Positions 25,439 to 34,331 of a DNA stretch of 64,000 nucleotides are shown piece after piece. Numbering within the stretch: position 1 is the first letter of the stretch; the number at the start of each line of letters is the position of its first letter. Position numbers and translations under genes: made by a program. Below the pieces are notes generated by a model. It saw only the letters and a program-made list of their open reading frames with translations, was not told the DNA's origin and searched no databases. Origin of the DNA: Candidatus Formimonas warabiya (GTDB taxonomy: Bacteria; Bacillota; Dehalobacteriia; Dehalobacteriales; Dehalobacteriaceae); assembly GCF_002777255.1 (NCBI RefSeq), contig NZ_CP017634.1:5840903-5904902 (forward strand). The letters run 5' to 3'.

Positions 25439-25600
25439 GGTTCAGTGCTTTTTAGGGTAAATGTTCATGAGAGAAGCTTTCTTGGTTTTATTTGGTCTGG
25501 AATCTATATATTATCGATTTTGAGGCTTCTTTTGTATTTTCTTCACTTATTGAGTGAAAGCTTATAAATCTTGGAACCCATTCATTAAAAGTGTTCAGGT
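25439..25600 (+). ncRNA. Conserved leader element upstream of ABC operon, copy 2
   Basis: This is the diverged counterpart of 1719-1880. The helix AGAAGCTT (25472-25479) with AGGCTTCT (25523-25530) and the hairpin TTCACT-TATTG-AGTGAA (25551-25567) are kept despite many other base changes, and CTTGGAACC-ATTCATTAAAAGT is nearly invariant. Retention of pairing in both copies supports an RNA element. The 100 bp between this element and the operon differ completely from copy 1 and contain nothing I recognise. No sigma-54 promoter is visible here, so expression may depend on read-through or another promoter. Confidence 0.45.
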
Positions 25601-25755
25601 TATTGTTTTAAGATGGTGTCTAAGGATCAAGATCTTTAAATAAGGCATGTAAGTTTACTTAACTTCAGCCAAAATAAATGCCCAGAGGGGATGCAGGGGG
25701 GAGGCTAAGGTGCAGGGGTAAAACGTTTTAGAAAGTAAAAAAGAGGAGGGTAAAC

Positions 25756-27333
25756 ATGTATAAAAGACTTAGCGTTTTGTTGGTTATTGTCTTGGCAGCA
25801 GGTTTAATGTTGTCCGCTTGCGGAACAAAAGAACCGGCGGAAGAGCAGACTGGGCAGACGGAGCAGACGGAGCAGACTAAATATGGTGGTACTCTGCGGA
25901 ATGCGTATTTTGCACCCACCAACATGGACCCGGCTTTTTATTCCACCGTTCCTGACGAACACATAGGACGGCAGATCTATGATTTTTTGGTGTTTATTGA
26001 CGAGAAAAGCCAACCTGATTTGACGCGCAGTTTGGCAGAGAAATGGGGCGCGGACGAGACTGGGAAGGTTTGGACATTCAACCTGCGCAAGGGCGTTAAA
26101 TTCCATGATGGCAAGGAATTTACCTCAAAGGATGTAAAGTTTACCTTTGACCGTCTGCGTGATCCCAAGGTGGGTGCGGCTACGGTACAAATCTACTCAA
26201 ACATCGTGGATATCTCAGCAACCGACGACTATACCGTGGTGTTCACATTGAAGAATCCCAACCCCGATTTTCTGAAGGATTTGGCTGACTATCATGCTGT
26301 AGTTGTGGACGCCGACAACAAAGATTTTAAAACGAATTTTAACGGCACAGGTCCTTTTATGGTCGAGAGCTATATTCCTGAAGACCGCATCACCTTTAAG
26401 AAGAATCCCAACTATTGGATGAAAGACGCGGACGGTAACCCGCTTCCCTATTTGGACGGTATGGAGTTTCTCTTTTTGAGTGATCCCTCCGCACAGATCG
26501 AAGCGCTCAGGAGCGGCCAGGTGGATTACCTCTTCTATCTGCCTGCCGAGGCTGTGCCGACCCTGGAGGGGAACCCGGACGTTGTGGTCTATCAGAGTCC
26601 GTCCAATTTAACCTATGTCATTCATATGCGGTGCGATCAGGGTCCGGCCAAAGACGCCCGTGTGCGCCAGGCCCTTAAGTTAGGCACCGACCGTAAAGCC
26701 ATCATGGACGGCGCCATTGGCGGTTTGGGCGTAACGGGCCGGGATACGCCTATTGGTCCGAGTTACAGTGAGTTTTATCTTGACGTGCCCGAGCCTCAGC
26801 GGGATGTGGCAAAAGCGAAACAACTTTTGGCTGATGCCGGCTACGCCAATGGCCTTAAGATCACCCTGTATACCCAGGAAGCATCTCCCGTACCTGCGAT
26901 TGCCACAATCTGGAAGGAACAGATGGCTGAGATTGGCGTTGATGTAGAGATCCAGATGGTCCCCTCAGAAGTATATTATGGTTCCGACAACATGTGGCTG
27001 AATGTAGACTTTGGCATCACGGATTGGGGCTCCAGAGCATATCCTCAGCCCTATCTGGACCTGGCCTATGTGAGCAGCGCTCAATGGAACGAAAGCCACT
27101 GGTCCGATGCGGAGCTGGACAAATTGGCCGCAGAGGCGGCCAAAGAAATGGATCCGGCCAAGCGTGTCGACTTATACCATCAAATCCAGCAGATCTTTAT
27201 GGACCGCGGTCCGATTATTTTACCCTTCTTCAAAAACAACATGTGGGCCGCAAGTGCTAAACTGAAAGGACTCCAGCCTACCGCTTATGTGGGCACAGCC
27301 CTGGATCTGCGTACCGTCTATTTTGAGAAGTAA
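25756..27333 (+). CDS. ABC transporter solute-binding lipoprotein, family 5 (copy 2)
   Basis: The 525-residue product is identical to that of 2144-3721: lipobox LSAC, EQTGQTEQTEQT linker, then the family 5 binding fold. The ribosome binding site and 47 bp of upstream sequence are also identical, but promoter-proximal sequence is not, so the two copies may be expressed under different conditions. It follows the acetoacetate-decarboxylase homologue on the same strand. The two intercistronic hairpins described for copy 1 recur at 27374-27439. Confidence 0.93.
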   Translation: MYKRLSVLLVIVLAAGLMLSACGTKEPAEEQTGQTEQTEQTKYGGTLRNAYFAPTNMDPAFYSTVPDEHIGRQIYDFLVFIDEKSQPDLTRSLAEKWGADETGKVWTFNLRKGVKFHDGKEFTSKDVKFTFDRLRDPKVGAATVQIYSNIVDISATDDYTVVFTLKNPNPDFLKDLADYHAVVVDADNKDFKTNFNGTGPFMVESYIPEDRITFKKNPNYWMKDADGNPLPYLDGMEFLFLSDPSAQIEALRSGQVDYLFYLPAEAVPTLEGNPDVVVYQSPSNLTYVIHMRCDQGPAKDARVRQALKLGTDRKAIMDGAIGGLGVTGRDTPIGPSYSEFYLDVPEPQRDVAKAKQLLADAGYANGLKITLYTQEASPVPAIATIWKEQMAEIGVDVEIQMVPSEVYYGSDNMWLNVDFGITDWGSRAYPQPYLDLAYVSSAQWNESHWSDAELDKLAAEAAKEMDPAKRVDLYHQIQQIFMDRGPIILPFFKNNMWAASAKLKGLQPTAYVGTALDLRTVYFEK

Positions 27334-27473
27334 GAACTTGCTTTAAAGCAGTCGTGCAAGTGTAAACAGAATGCCCCTTTGTTAATCATGTAAAGGGGAC
27401 CTAAGAAAAGGTTTTGGCGGGTACCCGGTACTCGCCAAACCTCCTTCTTGGGCATATCTGTAGGAGGTAGCGA

Positions 27474-28361
27474 ATGGCACAGATGGAAACGATCCCAAAA
27501 CAGAAGTTATCCAAGCCTTCCAAGTTATTCCTTGTGGGAAAATGGTTACGGCGTCATCCCACAACCTTCATTGGCATTGCCATTGTCTTATTCTTTCTCT
27601 TATTGGCCGTTATTGGCCCGTATATTGCCCCCTACAGTTTTTCCGCGCAAAGTCTGGGGGAAAAGCTGCAGCCACCTTCAGAAAAGCATTTTTTCGGGAC
27701 AGATCAATTTGGTCGTGACATTTATAGCCGCATCCTGGTGGGCAGTCGCGACGTATTTATGGTAGCAGGGTTAGGAACCGTGTTAGCGGTTTTTCTCGGC
27801 TTGTTAGTGGGTCTCTTTTCCGGTTATCGGGGGGGGATGATAGATGAAATTGTCATGCGCTGTATGGATGTGATCTTATCTATTCCCGCCTTGCTTTTGG
27901 CCATGGTGATCCTGTTTTCCCTGGGACCATCCCGGGTCAACGTGATCCTGGTGGTGGGCTTTCTGTATATTCCCATGGTAGCGCGGGTGGTACGCAGCGT
28001 GGTGTTAGATCTCAAGACAAGACAATTCATTGAAGCGGCCAAGCTCAGAGGTGAGAGCAGCGCCTATATTTTGTTTAAGGAGATCCTGCCCAACGTACTG
28101 CCGTATCTCGCGGTGGAAGCCTCGATGCGTTTTTCTTATGCTATTTTTTTGGTTGCCTCGCTGGGTTTTCTAGGGTTGGGCGTGCAGCCACCGCGTCCTG
28201 ACTGGGGATTGATGGTGGGTGAGGCGCGGCAATGGTTTCATCAGGCGCGCTGGGTATTGTATTTCCCGGCCGGCACCATTGCCTTGTTGGTAGTGGGTGT
28301 AGGCTTTATGAGTGATGGACTGCGTAATATGCTACTACCGGGTGGGGTGAGCGATGATTAA
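27474..28361 (+). CDS. ABC transporter permease, DppC/OppC type (copy 2)
   Basis: This product is identical to the 295-residue permease of 3862-4749, with the same HFFGTDQFGRDIYSR segment and EAA loop. It overlaps the fused ATPase gene by 8 bp. A fully conserved duplicate of a membrane component suggests very recent copying or ongoing gene conversion, since unselected synonymous changes would otherwise be expected. Confidence 0.92.
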   Translation: MAQMETIPKQKLSKPSKLFLVGKWLRRHPTTFIGIAIVLFFLLLAVIGPYIAPYSFSAQSLGEKLQPPSEKHFFGTDQFGRDIYSRILVGSRDVFMVAGLGTVLAVFLGLLVGLFSGYRGGMIDEIVMRCMDVILSIPALLLAMVILFSLGPSRVNVILVVGFLYIPMVARVVRSVVLDLKTRQFIEAAKLRGESSAYILFKEILPNVLPYLAVEASMRFSYAIFLVASLGFLGLGVQPPRPDWGLMVGEARQWFHQARWVLYFPAGTIALLVVGVGFMSDGLRNMLLPGGVSDD

Positions 28362-30480
28362 TAAAACAATACAGGAAAAAGACATGCAAGTTAAAAATAC
28401 AGCCGTCCTTCAAGTACAGGATTTAACAGTAACATATGACACGAAAGCGGGACCGCTGGACACAGTGAGAAATATTTCTCTCAAGATTCATGCCGGAGAA
28501 ATTTACGGGTTGGTTGGTGAGTCCGGATCGGGTAAATCAACCCTGGCGAGGGGTATTGTACGCTACCTGCCTTCAAACGGCCGGATCAGCAGTGGTACGG
28601 TGCTGCTATCCGATATGGATCTGATGAAACTGCCTGCCGCCGAAATGAGGCGGATTTGGGGCGCTAAGATTACCATGGTGCACCAGGACCCGGGAGCAGC
28701 GGTTAATCCCTCTCTGCCCGTGGGCGAGCAGATTGCGGAAGTTGCCCGCGTACACCTGCACCTGTCCAAGGCAGAAGCCAGAGACAAGGCCGTGGACATG
28801 CTGACCAAAGTGCGCATGCCCGACCCGGAGTCGGTAATGAAGCGTTACGCGCATCAGTTAAGCGGCGGCATGCTGCAGCGTATATTGATTGCCACAGCCA
28901 TGGTGACAAGCCCGCAACTGATCATCATGGACGAGCCAACCACAGCCCTGGACGTGACCACAGAAGCGGTCATCTTGGATTTGATCAACGAACTCATGAA
29001 AGATTTTAACACCTCGATCCTCTATATCACCCATAACCTGGGTGTCGTAGCCCGGATGTGTGACCGGGTAGGGGTCATGTATGCCGGGGAATTAATGGAA
29101 GAAGGCACCATCCGCCAGGTCTTTAAAAACAAACTCCATCCCTACACCCGTGGGCTGCTGGGCTGTGTGCCCCGGATCGAAGCCAGCAAACGTGACGTCA
29201 GCTTAAGTTCCATCCCCGGTTTTATCCCGCGGCCGGATCAACTGCCCACCGGCTGTATCTTTGCCCCCCGGTGCAGTTTAGCCGAGGAGGCGTGCCAGGT
29301 CTGCCGTCCCCCCAGGGTAGAAGCAGGGACAGAGCATTTCACGGCCTGCCGCCGGTGGGAAGAACTGCAGCTGAAACCAGAGCTATTTATGAATGGCCAG
29401 CAAAGCAGGGAAGGGTCAGAGCGAAAAGAAGGTCCTTTGGTACTCGAGGCACGCAATATGAAGAAGTATTTTCCGGTTTCAGGAGGATTATCTTCTCTTT
29501 GGCGGCGGGGGCCAACAGATGTAAAAGCTGTGGACGACATATCCATTCGGGTACGGGGCGGTTTTACCATGGGAATCGTAGGCGAGAGCGGCTGTGGCAA
29601 GACCACCTTTGCCCGCTGTATTAGCGGACTTGAAGAGGCAACCTCCGGCGAGATCATGCTGGAAGGGCAGCGTCTGCCCAAGGCCCTGCTAAAAAGATTG
29701 CCCTCTCAGCTGAAAAAAATTCAAATGGTATTCCAGAACCCGGATGCGTCCCTGAATCCCCAACACCCCGTGGGAGAGAGTGTGGCCCGTCCGCTGATTT
29801 TGTTAGGTAAATTATCCCCAAAAGAAGTTCAAGAACGATTACTTGAACTCTTTAGGGCAGTTAACCTTCCTGAGGATTATATGCGCCGGTTACCCCACGA
29901 ATTGAGCGGTGGTGAAAAACAGCGCGTAGCGATCGCCCGGGCTTTTGCGTCGGACCCCACGCTGATGATTTGTGACGAGCCCATCGCTTCTTTAGACGTA
30001 TCTGTGCAGGCGGCCTTAATGAACATGTTGGTAAAACTGCAGGAGTCCAAGGGAACGTCCTATTTATTCATCTCACATGATTTGGCGGCAGTACGCTATC
30101 TATCTGATTGGATCGCGGTAGTATATCTGGGCCGACTTTGGGAAGTGGGTTCGGCGGAAGATGTATTTATGCCGCCCTGTCACCCCTATACGGAGGCGCT
30201 GCTTTCCGCCATTCCGATTCCGGATCCCGATTTACAGCAAGAACGGATTCGCTTGCTGGGCAGCGTACCCAGCGCGGTCAACATCCCGCCCGGGTGCCGT
30301 TTTCACACCCGCTGTCCCCGAAAACTGGGCAAAATCTGCGAAGAGCAAGAGCCATCCTGGCAGGAGGTAAACGAATTCCACAGCATCTGCTGCCACATAC
30401 CGCTGGATGAATTAAAAATTCTGCAAGGTGCGGGAAGTATCCGGCAGGCAGATAATCCAGGGGAGGTGAGCAGATGTTAA
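28354..30480 (+). CDS. Fused DppD-DppF-type ABC ATPase (copy 2)
   Basis: This product is identical to the 708-residue double ATPase of 4742-6868, with two Walker A sites (GESGSGKST, GESGCGKTT), two LSGG signatures and two Cys-rich OppD/F tails. It is translationally coupled to both neighbours by overlaps of 8 and 7 bp. Confidence 0.93.
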   Translation: MINKTIQEKDMQVKNTAVLQVQDLTVTYDTKAGPLDTVRNISLKIHAGEIYGLVGESGSGKSTLARGIVRYLPSNGRISSGTVLLSDMDLMKLPAAEMRRIWGAKITMVHQDPGAAVNPSLPVGEQIAEVARVHLHLSKAEARDKAVDMLTKVRMPDPESVMKRYAHQLSGGMLQRILIATAMVTSPQLIIMDEPTTALDVTTEAVILDLINELMKDFNTSILYITHNLGVVARMCDRVGVMYAGELMEEGTIRQVFKNKLHPYTRGLLGCVPRIEASKRDVSLSSIPGFIPRPDQLPTGCIFAPRCSLAEEACQVCRPPRVEAGTEHFTACRRWEELQLKPELFMNGQQSREGSERKEGPLVLEARNMKKYFPVSGGLSSLWRRGPTDVKAVDDISIRVRGGFTMGIVGESGCGKTTFARCISGLEEATSGEIMLEGQRLPKALLKRLPSQLKKIQMVFQNPDASLNPQHPVGESVARPLILLGKLSPKEVQERLLELFRAVNLPEDYMRRLPHELSGGEKQRVAIARAFASDPTLMICDEPIASLDVSVQAALMNMLVKLQESKGTSYLFISHDLAAVRYLSDWIAVVYLGRLWEVGSAEDVFMPPCHPYTEALLSAIPIPDPDLQQERIRLLGSVPSAVNIPPGCRFHTRCPRKLGKICEEQEPSWQEVNEFHSICCHIPLDELKILQGAGSIRQADNPGEVSRC

Positions 30481-31421
30481 TCTATATATTACGCCGTCTC
30501 GGTTTCATAATTCTAACCATGTTCCTGGCTTCCCTGATCATCTTCTCCGTAACCCAGCTGCTGCCGGGGGATGTGGCCCAGGTAGTGCTGGGACAGTTTG
30601 CGACTCAAACAGCGCTAGACAACTTGCGGGAAGAACTAGGCCTTAACCTTCCCCTTCATACCCAGTACTTAAATTGGATCACCCACTTCGTGCAAGGAGA
30701 CTGGGGCAATTCACTGACCAGCCGGATGCCGGTACGCCCCATGATCATGGCCAGACTGTACAACTCGGCCATGTTGGCGGGTGTGGCGCTCGTAATCTAT
30801 GTGCCGCTGGGGATACTGCTGGGCGTCATCGCGGCTTTACACCGCAACAAATTACTAGATAAAATCATTTCCGGAGTATCCATGGCCTTTGTGGGACTGC
30901 CCGAGTTTGTCACCGGTCTCTTGCTGATCACCTTTTTGGCCATAGGGCTGGGGTGGTTTCCGGGTAATTCGTCAATTAATCCGGAGTCCACATTCCGGGA
31001 AGCCTTTTATTACCTGATCCTGCCGGCGATCACCGTCAGTCTGACCAGCCTTGGATATGTAGCGCGCATGACTCGTTCCGGGACGATAGATGTACTCAGG
31101 ACCGACTATGTGCGGGCGGCCTATCTCAAAGGCTTATCCCGGGGGCACGTGCTGATCCGGCATGTTTTACGCAACGCACTTTTACCCACCGTTACGGTTG
31201 TCGCCATGGGAATCGGTTGGCTGCTGGGAGGCCTGATTGTCACCGAATCGGTATTCGGCTATCCGGGAATGGGGCGGTTGCTGGTATACGCCATCCAGCG
31301 GCGTGACCTGCCTTTGATTCAAGCCGGCAGTATGATTATTGTCATGATCTATTCCCTTTCCAACCTGGGGGCAGATATTCTATATAGCTATTTGAATCCC
31401 CGCATTCGCGTCAGAAAGTAA
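30474..31421 (+). CDS. ABC transporter permease, DppB/OppB type (copy 2)
   Basis: This product is identical to the 315-residue permease of 6862-7809. The duplicated block ends at its TAA. The terminator that follows copy 1 is absent; instead a long GC-rich hairpin without a T-run lies 120 bp downstream. Confidence 0.92.
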   Translation: MLIYILRRLGFIILTMFLASLIIFSVTQLLPGDVAQVVLGQFATQTALDNLREELGLNLPLHTQYLNWITHFVQGDWGNSLTSRMPVRPMIMARLYNSAMLAGVALVIYVPLGILLGVIAALHRNKLLDKIISGVSMAFVGLPEFVTGLLLITFLAIGLGWFPGNSSINPESTFREAFYYLILPAITVSLTSLGYVARMTRSGTIDVLRTDYVRAAYLKGLSRGHVLIRHVLRNALLPTVTVVAMGIGWLLGGLIVTESVFGYPGMGRLLVYAIQRRDLPLIQAGSMIIVMIYSLSNLGADILYSYLNPRIRVRK

Positions 31422-31539
31422 TAGATGAATCAGATAACCTGGGGGTTACACTGACCGGTAGATGGCACCGGTGCGCCGGATTGCTGCCGGGTATGCGGCA
31501 GAGACATGGCGAGGCGATCTGCAACCATATTCCTTCATC

Positions 31540-31565
31540 AGCGCCGGGCATCAGTGCCCGGCGCT
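31540..31565 (+). terminator. GC-rich perfect hairpin after ABC operon copy 2
   Basis: AGCGCCGGGCA pairs perfectly with TGCCCGGCGCT around the loop TCAG. The 11-bp stem is very stable, but only GCTTTCGCC follows, so it is a terminator without a proper U-tract, or an RNA-stabilising or attenuating structure. The 410 bp between 31422 and 31830 otherwise hold the activator box and sigma-54 promoter listed separately, and no gene. Confidence 0.55.
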
Positions 31566-31614
31566 GCTTTCGCCAATGCATGTGCGAATGTCTCCCATTG
31601 ATTAGCAAAAAAAA

Positions 31615-31626
31615 TTAGCATGCAAA
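31615..31626. promoter_or_regulatory. Palindromic upstream activator box, copy B
   Basis: TTAGCATGCAAA is identical to the boxes at 1266 and 36125. It lies about 123 bp upstream of the GG of the sigma-54 promoter at 31737. A second half-match, TTTGCATGAA, lies at 31681. Confidence 0.6.
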
Positions 31627-31736
31627 AAATAATTGCGTAAGTAAGCAACTTCTGAATTCAACGAGTTTAGGCAAAAAAAATTTGCATGAAGGAAAAATAG
31701 GCAAGCATAAAGAATGAAATATACGGCATTTTGATA

Positions 31737-31754
31737 TTGGTATGCATTTTGCAT
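31737..31754 (+). promoter_or_regulatory. Sigma-54 promoter for mttB paralogue 4 and racemase 2
   Basis: TTGGTATGCATTTTGCAT has GG and GC 10 bp apart and is identical to the promoter at 36255. It lies 77 bp before the start codon at 31831. Confidence 0.88.
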
Positions 31755-31830
31755 AGTAGTATGAAGGGTGCTTCTTAAGATACAATAAGGGTACATACTA
31801 ATTTTTCATAGACAAAAAGAAGGATTAAGA

Positions 31831-33258
31831 ATGAACATGAATCATAATTATTGTGACAGTATCAAAACCACTTTTCTAACAGATGAAAAGAAAAAAGCCA
31901 TCCATGAAGCAACATTAGATCTTTTGGAAAATTGCGGCGTAACAATGGAAAGCAAACAGGCAAAAGAACTTCTCTATTCTTTTGGGGCCCAGGTTACTTC
32001 CCAGGATATTGTGAAAATTCCCTGTCATCTGGTTGAAAGAGCGCTAAATAGCACGATGCCAAAAATCGTCATCTATGACCGGGATGGAAATCCCGCGATG
32101 GAAGTGGGGGGGACAAATCTTTACTTTGGGTCGAATTCAGAAGATCTCGAGATGATGGAACCTTTTACGGGAAAAACAAGAAAATTTTTAATTCAGGATC
32201 GATTGCTGCTGACCCGTGTCATTGATGCCTTACCAAACATGGATTTTGCCATGTGTGGAGGAATAGCGGCGGATGAAAATCCTGCCATAGCGGACCGGAC
32301 ATCTTTTACGGGTACTGCTGTTTTTACCAAAAAACCCCTTGTTTTTTCTGCTGCGGAAGGGCTTGATACATGCAAGGAGATTATTCAAGCTGCGGAAATA
32401 ATTGCCGGAGGGGAAAAAGAACTTTCAGACAAACCGTTTATTATGAATCTATCTGACCCGCTATCGCCGTTAAGAAATACCAATCGTAGCTTAAACAATC
32501 TGATCACATGTGCAGAAAAGAAAATTCCTGTGATTTACATGCCTTACCTGCTGGTGGGAGGTACGGCCCCTGTTACGATGATGGGAGCTTTAATCCAGAG
32601 TAATGCGGAGGTGTTAAGTGGATTAGTTGTATCACAGTTGATGCGAGAAGGAACTCCTTTTATTTACGGTTCTATGCCGGCCCCTTTTGACATGAGGACT
32701 ACCATCGGTACCTTTGGCAGCCCGGAGTTTCATATCATGGTAGCTGCAGCTGCGGATATGGCCCAATACTACAGGTTGCCCTTTTTTGGAACTGCGGGAA
32801 CAACGGATGCTTTTGTGGTTGATGAACAAGCAGTAATGGAAGCAACCATGTCGGTGATGATGACTTGTTTGAGTAAAGCAAATTTAGCCCATGATGTAGG
32901 TTTAATGTACCACTGCAATATCATTTCACCCTATTTAATTGTTTTATGTAATGAAATTATTAATATGGTCAGGCCCATGCGCAGAGGGATCAAGATGGAT
33001 GAAGAACAAATGGCCCTTGGTTTAATTACTAAAGTGGGTCCGGGAGGCCAATACATCACAGAAGAGCATACATTTAAGTTTTTTAGGGATTTTTGGTATC
33101 CGGAACTGTTGGACAGAAGTATGTTTGGTGGCGGTAAATCTTTAAAAGATAAGATTAATGATAAACTGAAAACAATTATTGAATCCCATGAACTACCTGT
33201 CTTAGGAGACGACAAGCTGAAGGAATTAAAGAAATTGGAAAACAGGTGGCGTAGTTAA
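31831..33258 (+). CDS. Non-pyrrolysine MttB-family methyltransferase, paralogue 4
   Basis: This 475-residue MttB homologue contains NLYFGSNSEDLEMMEPFTGKTR near residue 91, APFDMRTTIGTFGSPEFH near residue 285 and ITKVGPGGQYITEEHTF near residue 398, and no in-frame amber codon. ATG 31831 follows AGAAGGA and a perfect sigma-54 promoter. It is paired with a racemase-family gene 14 bp downstream, unlike paralogues 1-3. A corrinoid-linked demethylase role is expected, with an unknown substrate. A 21-bp piece of this gene (32178-32198) is repeated at 36026. Confidence 0.9.
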   Translation: MNMNHNYCDSIKTTFLTDEKKKAIHEATLDLLENCGVTMESKQAKELLYSFGAQVTSQDIVKIPCHLVERALNSTMPKIVIYDRDGNPAMEVGGTNLYFGSNSEDLEMMEPFTGKTRKFLIQDRLLLTRVIDALPNMDFAMCGGIAADENPAIADRTSFTGTAVFTKKPLVFSAAEGLDTCKEIIQAAEIIAGGEKELSDKPFIMNLSDPLSPLRNTNRSLNNLITCAEKKIPVIYMPYLLVGGTAPVTMMGALIQSNAEVLSGLVVSQLMREGTPFIYGSMPAPFDMRTTIGTFGSPEFHIMVAAAADMAQYYRLPFFGTAGTTDAFVVDEQAVMEATMSVMMTCLSKANLAHDVGLMYHCNIISPYLIVLCNEIINMVRPMRRGIKMDEEQMALGLITKVGPGGQYITEEHTFKFFRDFWYPELLDRSMFGGGKSLKDKINDKLKTIIESHELPVLGDDKLKELKKLENRWRS

Positions 33259-33272
33259 AGGAGGATGATAGT

Positions 33273-34061
33273 ATGATTCATCAAAGCAGAGATTATGGCA
33301 TTACAAGAGTTAGATCGAAGGCAAATAATAAAAGTCATGGTATGGGTCTGGGCGTTATTTTATTTGATGATGATCCGCCGGCTTTTCCGGGAGATGTTAG
33401 AAATCCCAGTGCATTTCCCTACCCAATTCAGTATGAAATCGCGGAAGGTGTAAATAATGAAACTTTAGTTTTTGGGACAGATATTGAATTATGCCGGAAA
33501 TCTGTAATCAAGGCCGCTAAGAAGCTGGAGAAAATGGGCTGCAGGGCGATAGTTGGTGAATGCGGGTATTTTTCTCTTTTTCAAAAAGATGTAACTCCTG
33601 TTGTGAATGTTCCTGTGTTTATGTCTAGCTTATTACAGGTTCCTTTTATTCAGCAAATAATTAGCCCTGATAAAACTGTAGCTATTGCAGTTGCGCTCAA
33701 ATGGTGTTTTACTAATGAACATTTAACAAATATAGGCATTGATCCGAATAGTAATATAAAAATATTTGGTGTAGAAGATGAATATGCTTGCCCGGAATTT
33801 ACAAATTTATGGGATCATAGCAAACGACCTAAAGTCCCTACAGCAAATTATGAGACGGCAGAAAGGGATTTTGTCTTTGCTTGTAAGGATATTGTGGAGA
33901 AGAATCCTGATGTGGGCGCTTTAATGCTGGAATGTTCGGGTTTTCCAACTTTTGGGCGGGCTGTGCAGCGAGAAATCGATTTACCTGTATTTGATTGGAG
34001 TACATTGATGGATTATGCTTATTCTGTTGTTGCGCATAGAGACTTTTATGGTCATGTTTAA
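33273..34061 (+). CDS. Asp/Glu/hydantoin racemase-superfamily protein, paralogue 2
   Basis: This 262-residue protein is a paralogue of the one at 7941, sharing MGLGVILFDD, FPGDVRN, the cysteine motifs GECGYF (C97) and LECSGF (C221), and the ending YSVVAHRDFYGHV. ATG 33273 follows AAAGGAGGATG. It is the second gene after mttB paralogue 4. Keeping both catalytic cysteines suggests an active racemase or isomerase. The recurrence of this gene with mttB and AcnX genes points to stereochemistry being important in the substrate used by the island. Confidence 0.8.
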   Translation: MIHQSRDYGITRVRSKANNKSHGMGLGVILFDDDPPAFPGDVRNPSAFPYPIQYEIAEGVNNETLVFGTDIELCRKSVIKAAKKLEKMGCRAIVGECGYFSLFQKDVTPVVNVPVFMSSLLQVPFIQQIISPDKTVAIAVALKWCFTNEHLTNIGIDPNSNIKIFGVEDEYACPEFTNLWDHSKRPKVPTANYETAERDFVFACKDIVEKNPDVGALMLECSGFPTFGRAVQREIDLPVFDWSTLMDYAYSVVAHRDFYGHV

Positions 34062-34085
34062 AGGTCATAACTCGGAAACATACAC

Positions 34086-34241
34086 TTATAACGCAACGGT
34101 AGAAAAAATTTCGTTTGTAGAAATTTTTTCTTACCTCTGCGCGTTTCAACGAAGCGGGGGATATGCCCACCGCTTGTTCGCAAATCGGAACCCCCACCTA
34201 CGCTAAAGCTTAGAGGTGGGGGACATCCCAGCGAAGTTATA
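34086..34241 (+). mobile_element. 156-bp IS200/IS605-end-like element, copy 2
   Basis: This is identical to 20246-20401, with the same three hairpins and TTATA at each edge. It lies 25 bp after the stop codon of the racemase gene, in the same orientation relative to the upstream gene as copy 1. The unique flanks are ACACTTATA on the left and TTATATTTAAT on the right. Confidence 0.6.
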
Positions 34242-34331
34242 TTTAATAATGAGTGATAATTTTAACCATTTTCTTTTGAGAAATATGCAGCTATTTATCA
34301 TTGAAGCTATTTATTGAAAGAAGGGGTAGTA

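Larger units (their letters stand above)
25709..31421 (+). repeat. 5.7-kb direct repeat, copy 2 (whole ABC operon)
   Basis: This is the second copy of 2097-7809, at +23,612 bp. Upstream of 25709 and downstream of 31421 the flanks differ from copy 1. Recombination between the copies would remove or circularise the unique sequence from 7810 to 25708. Confidence 0.9.
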
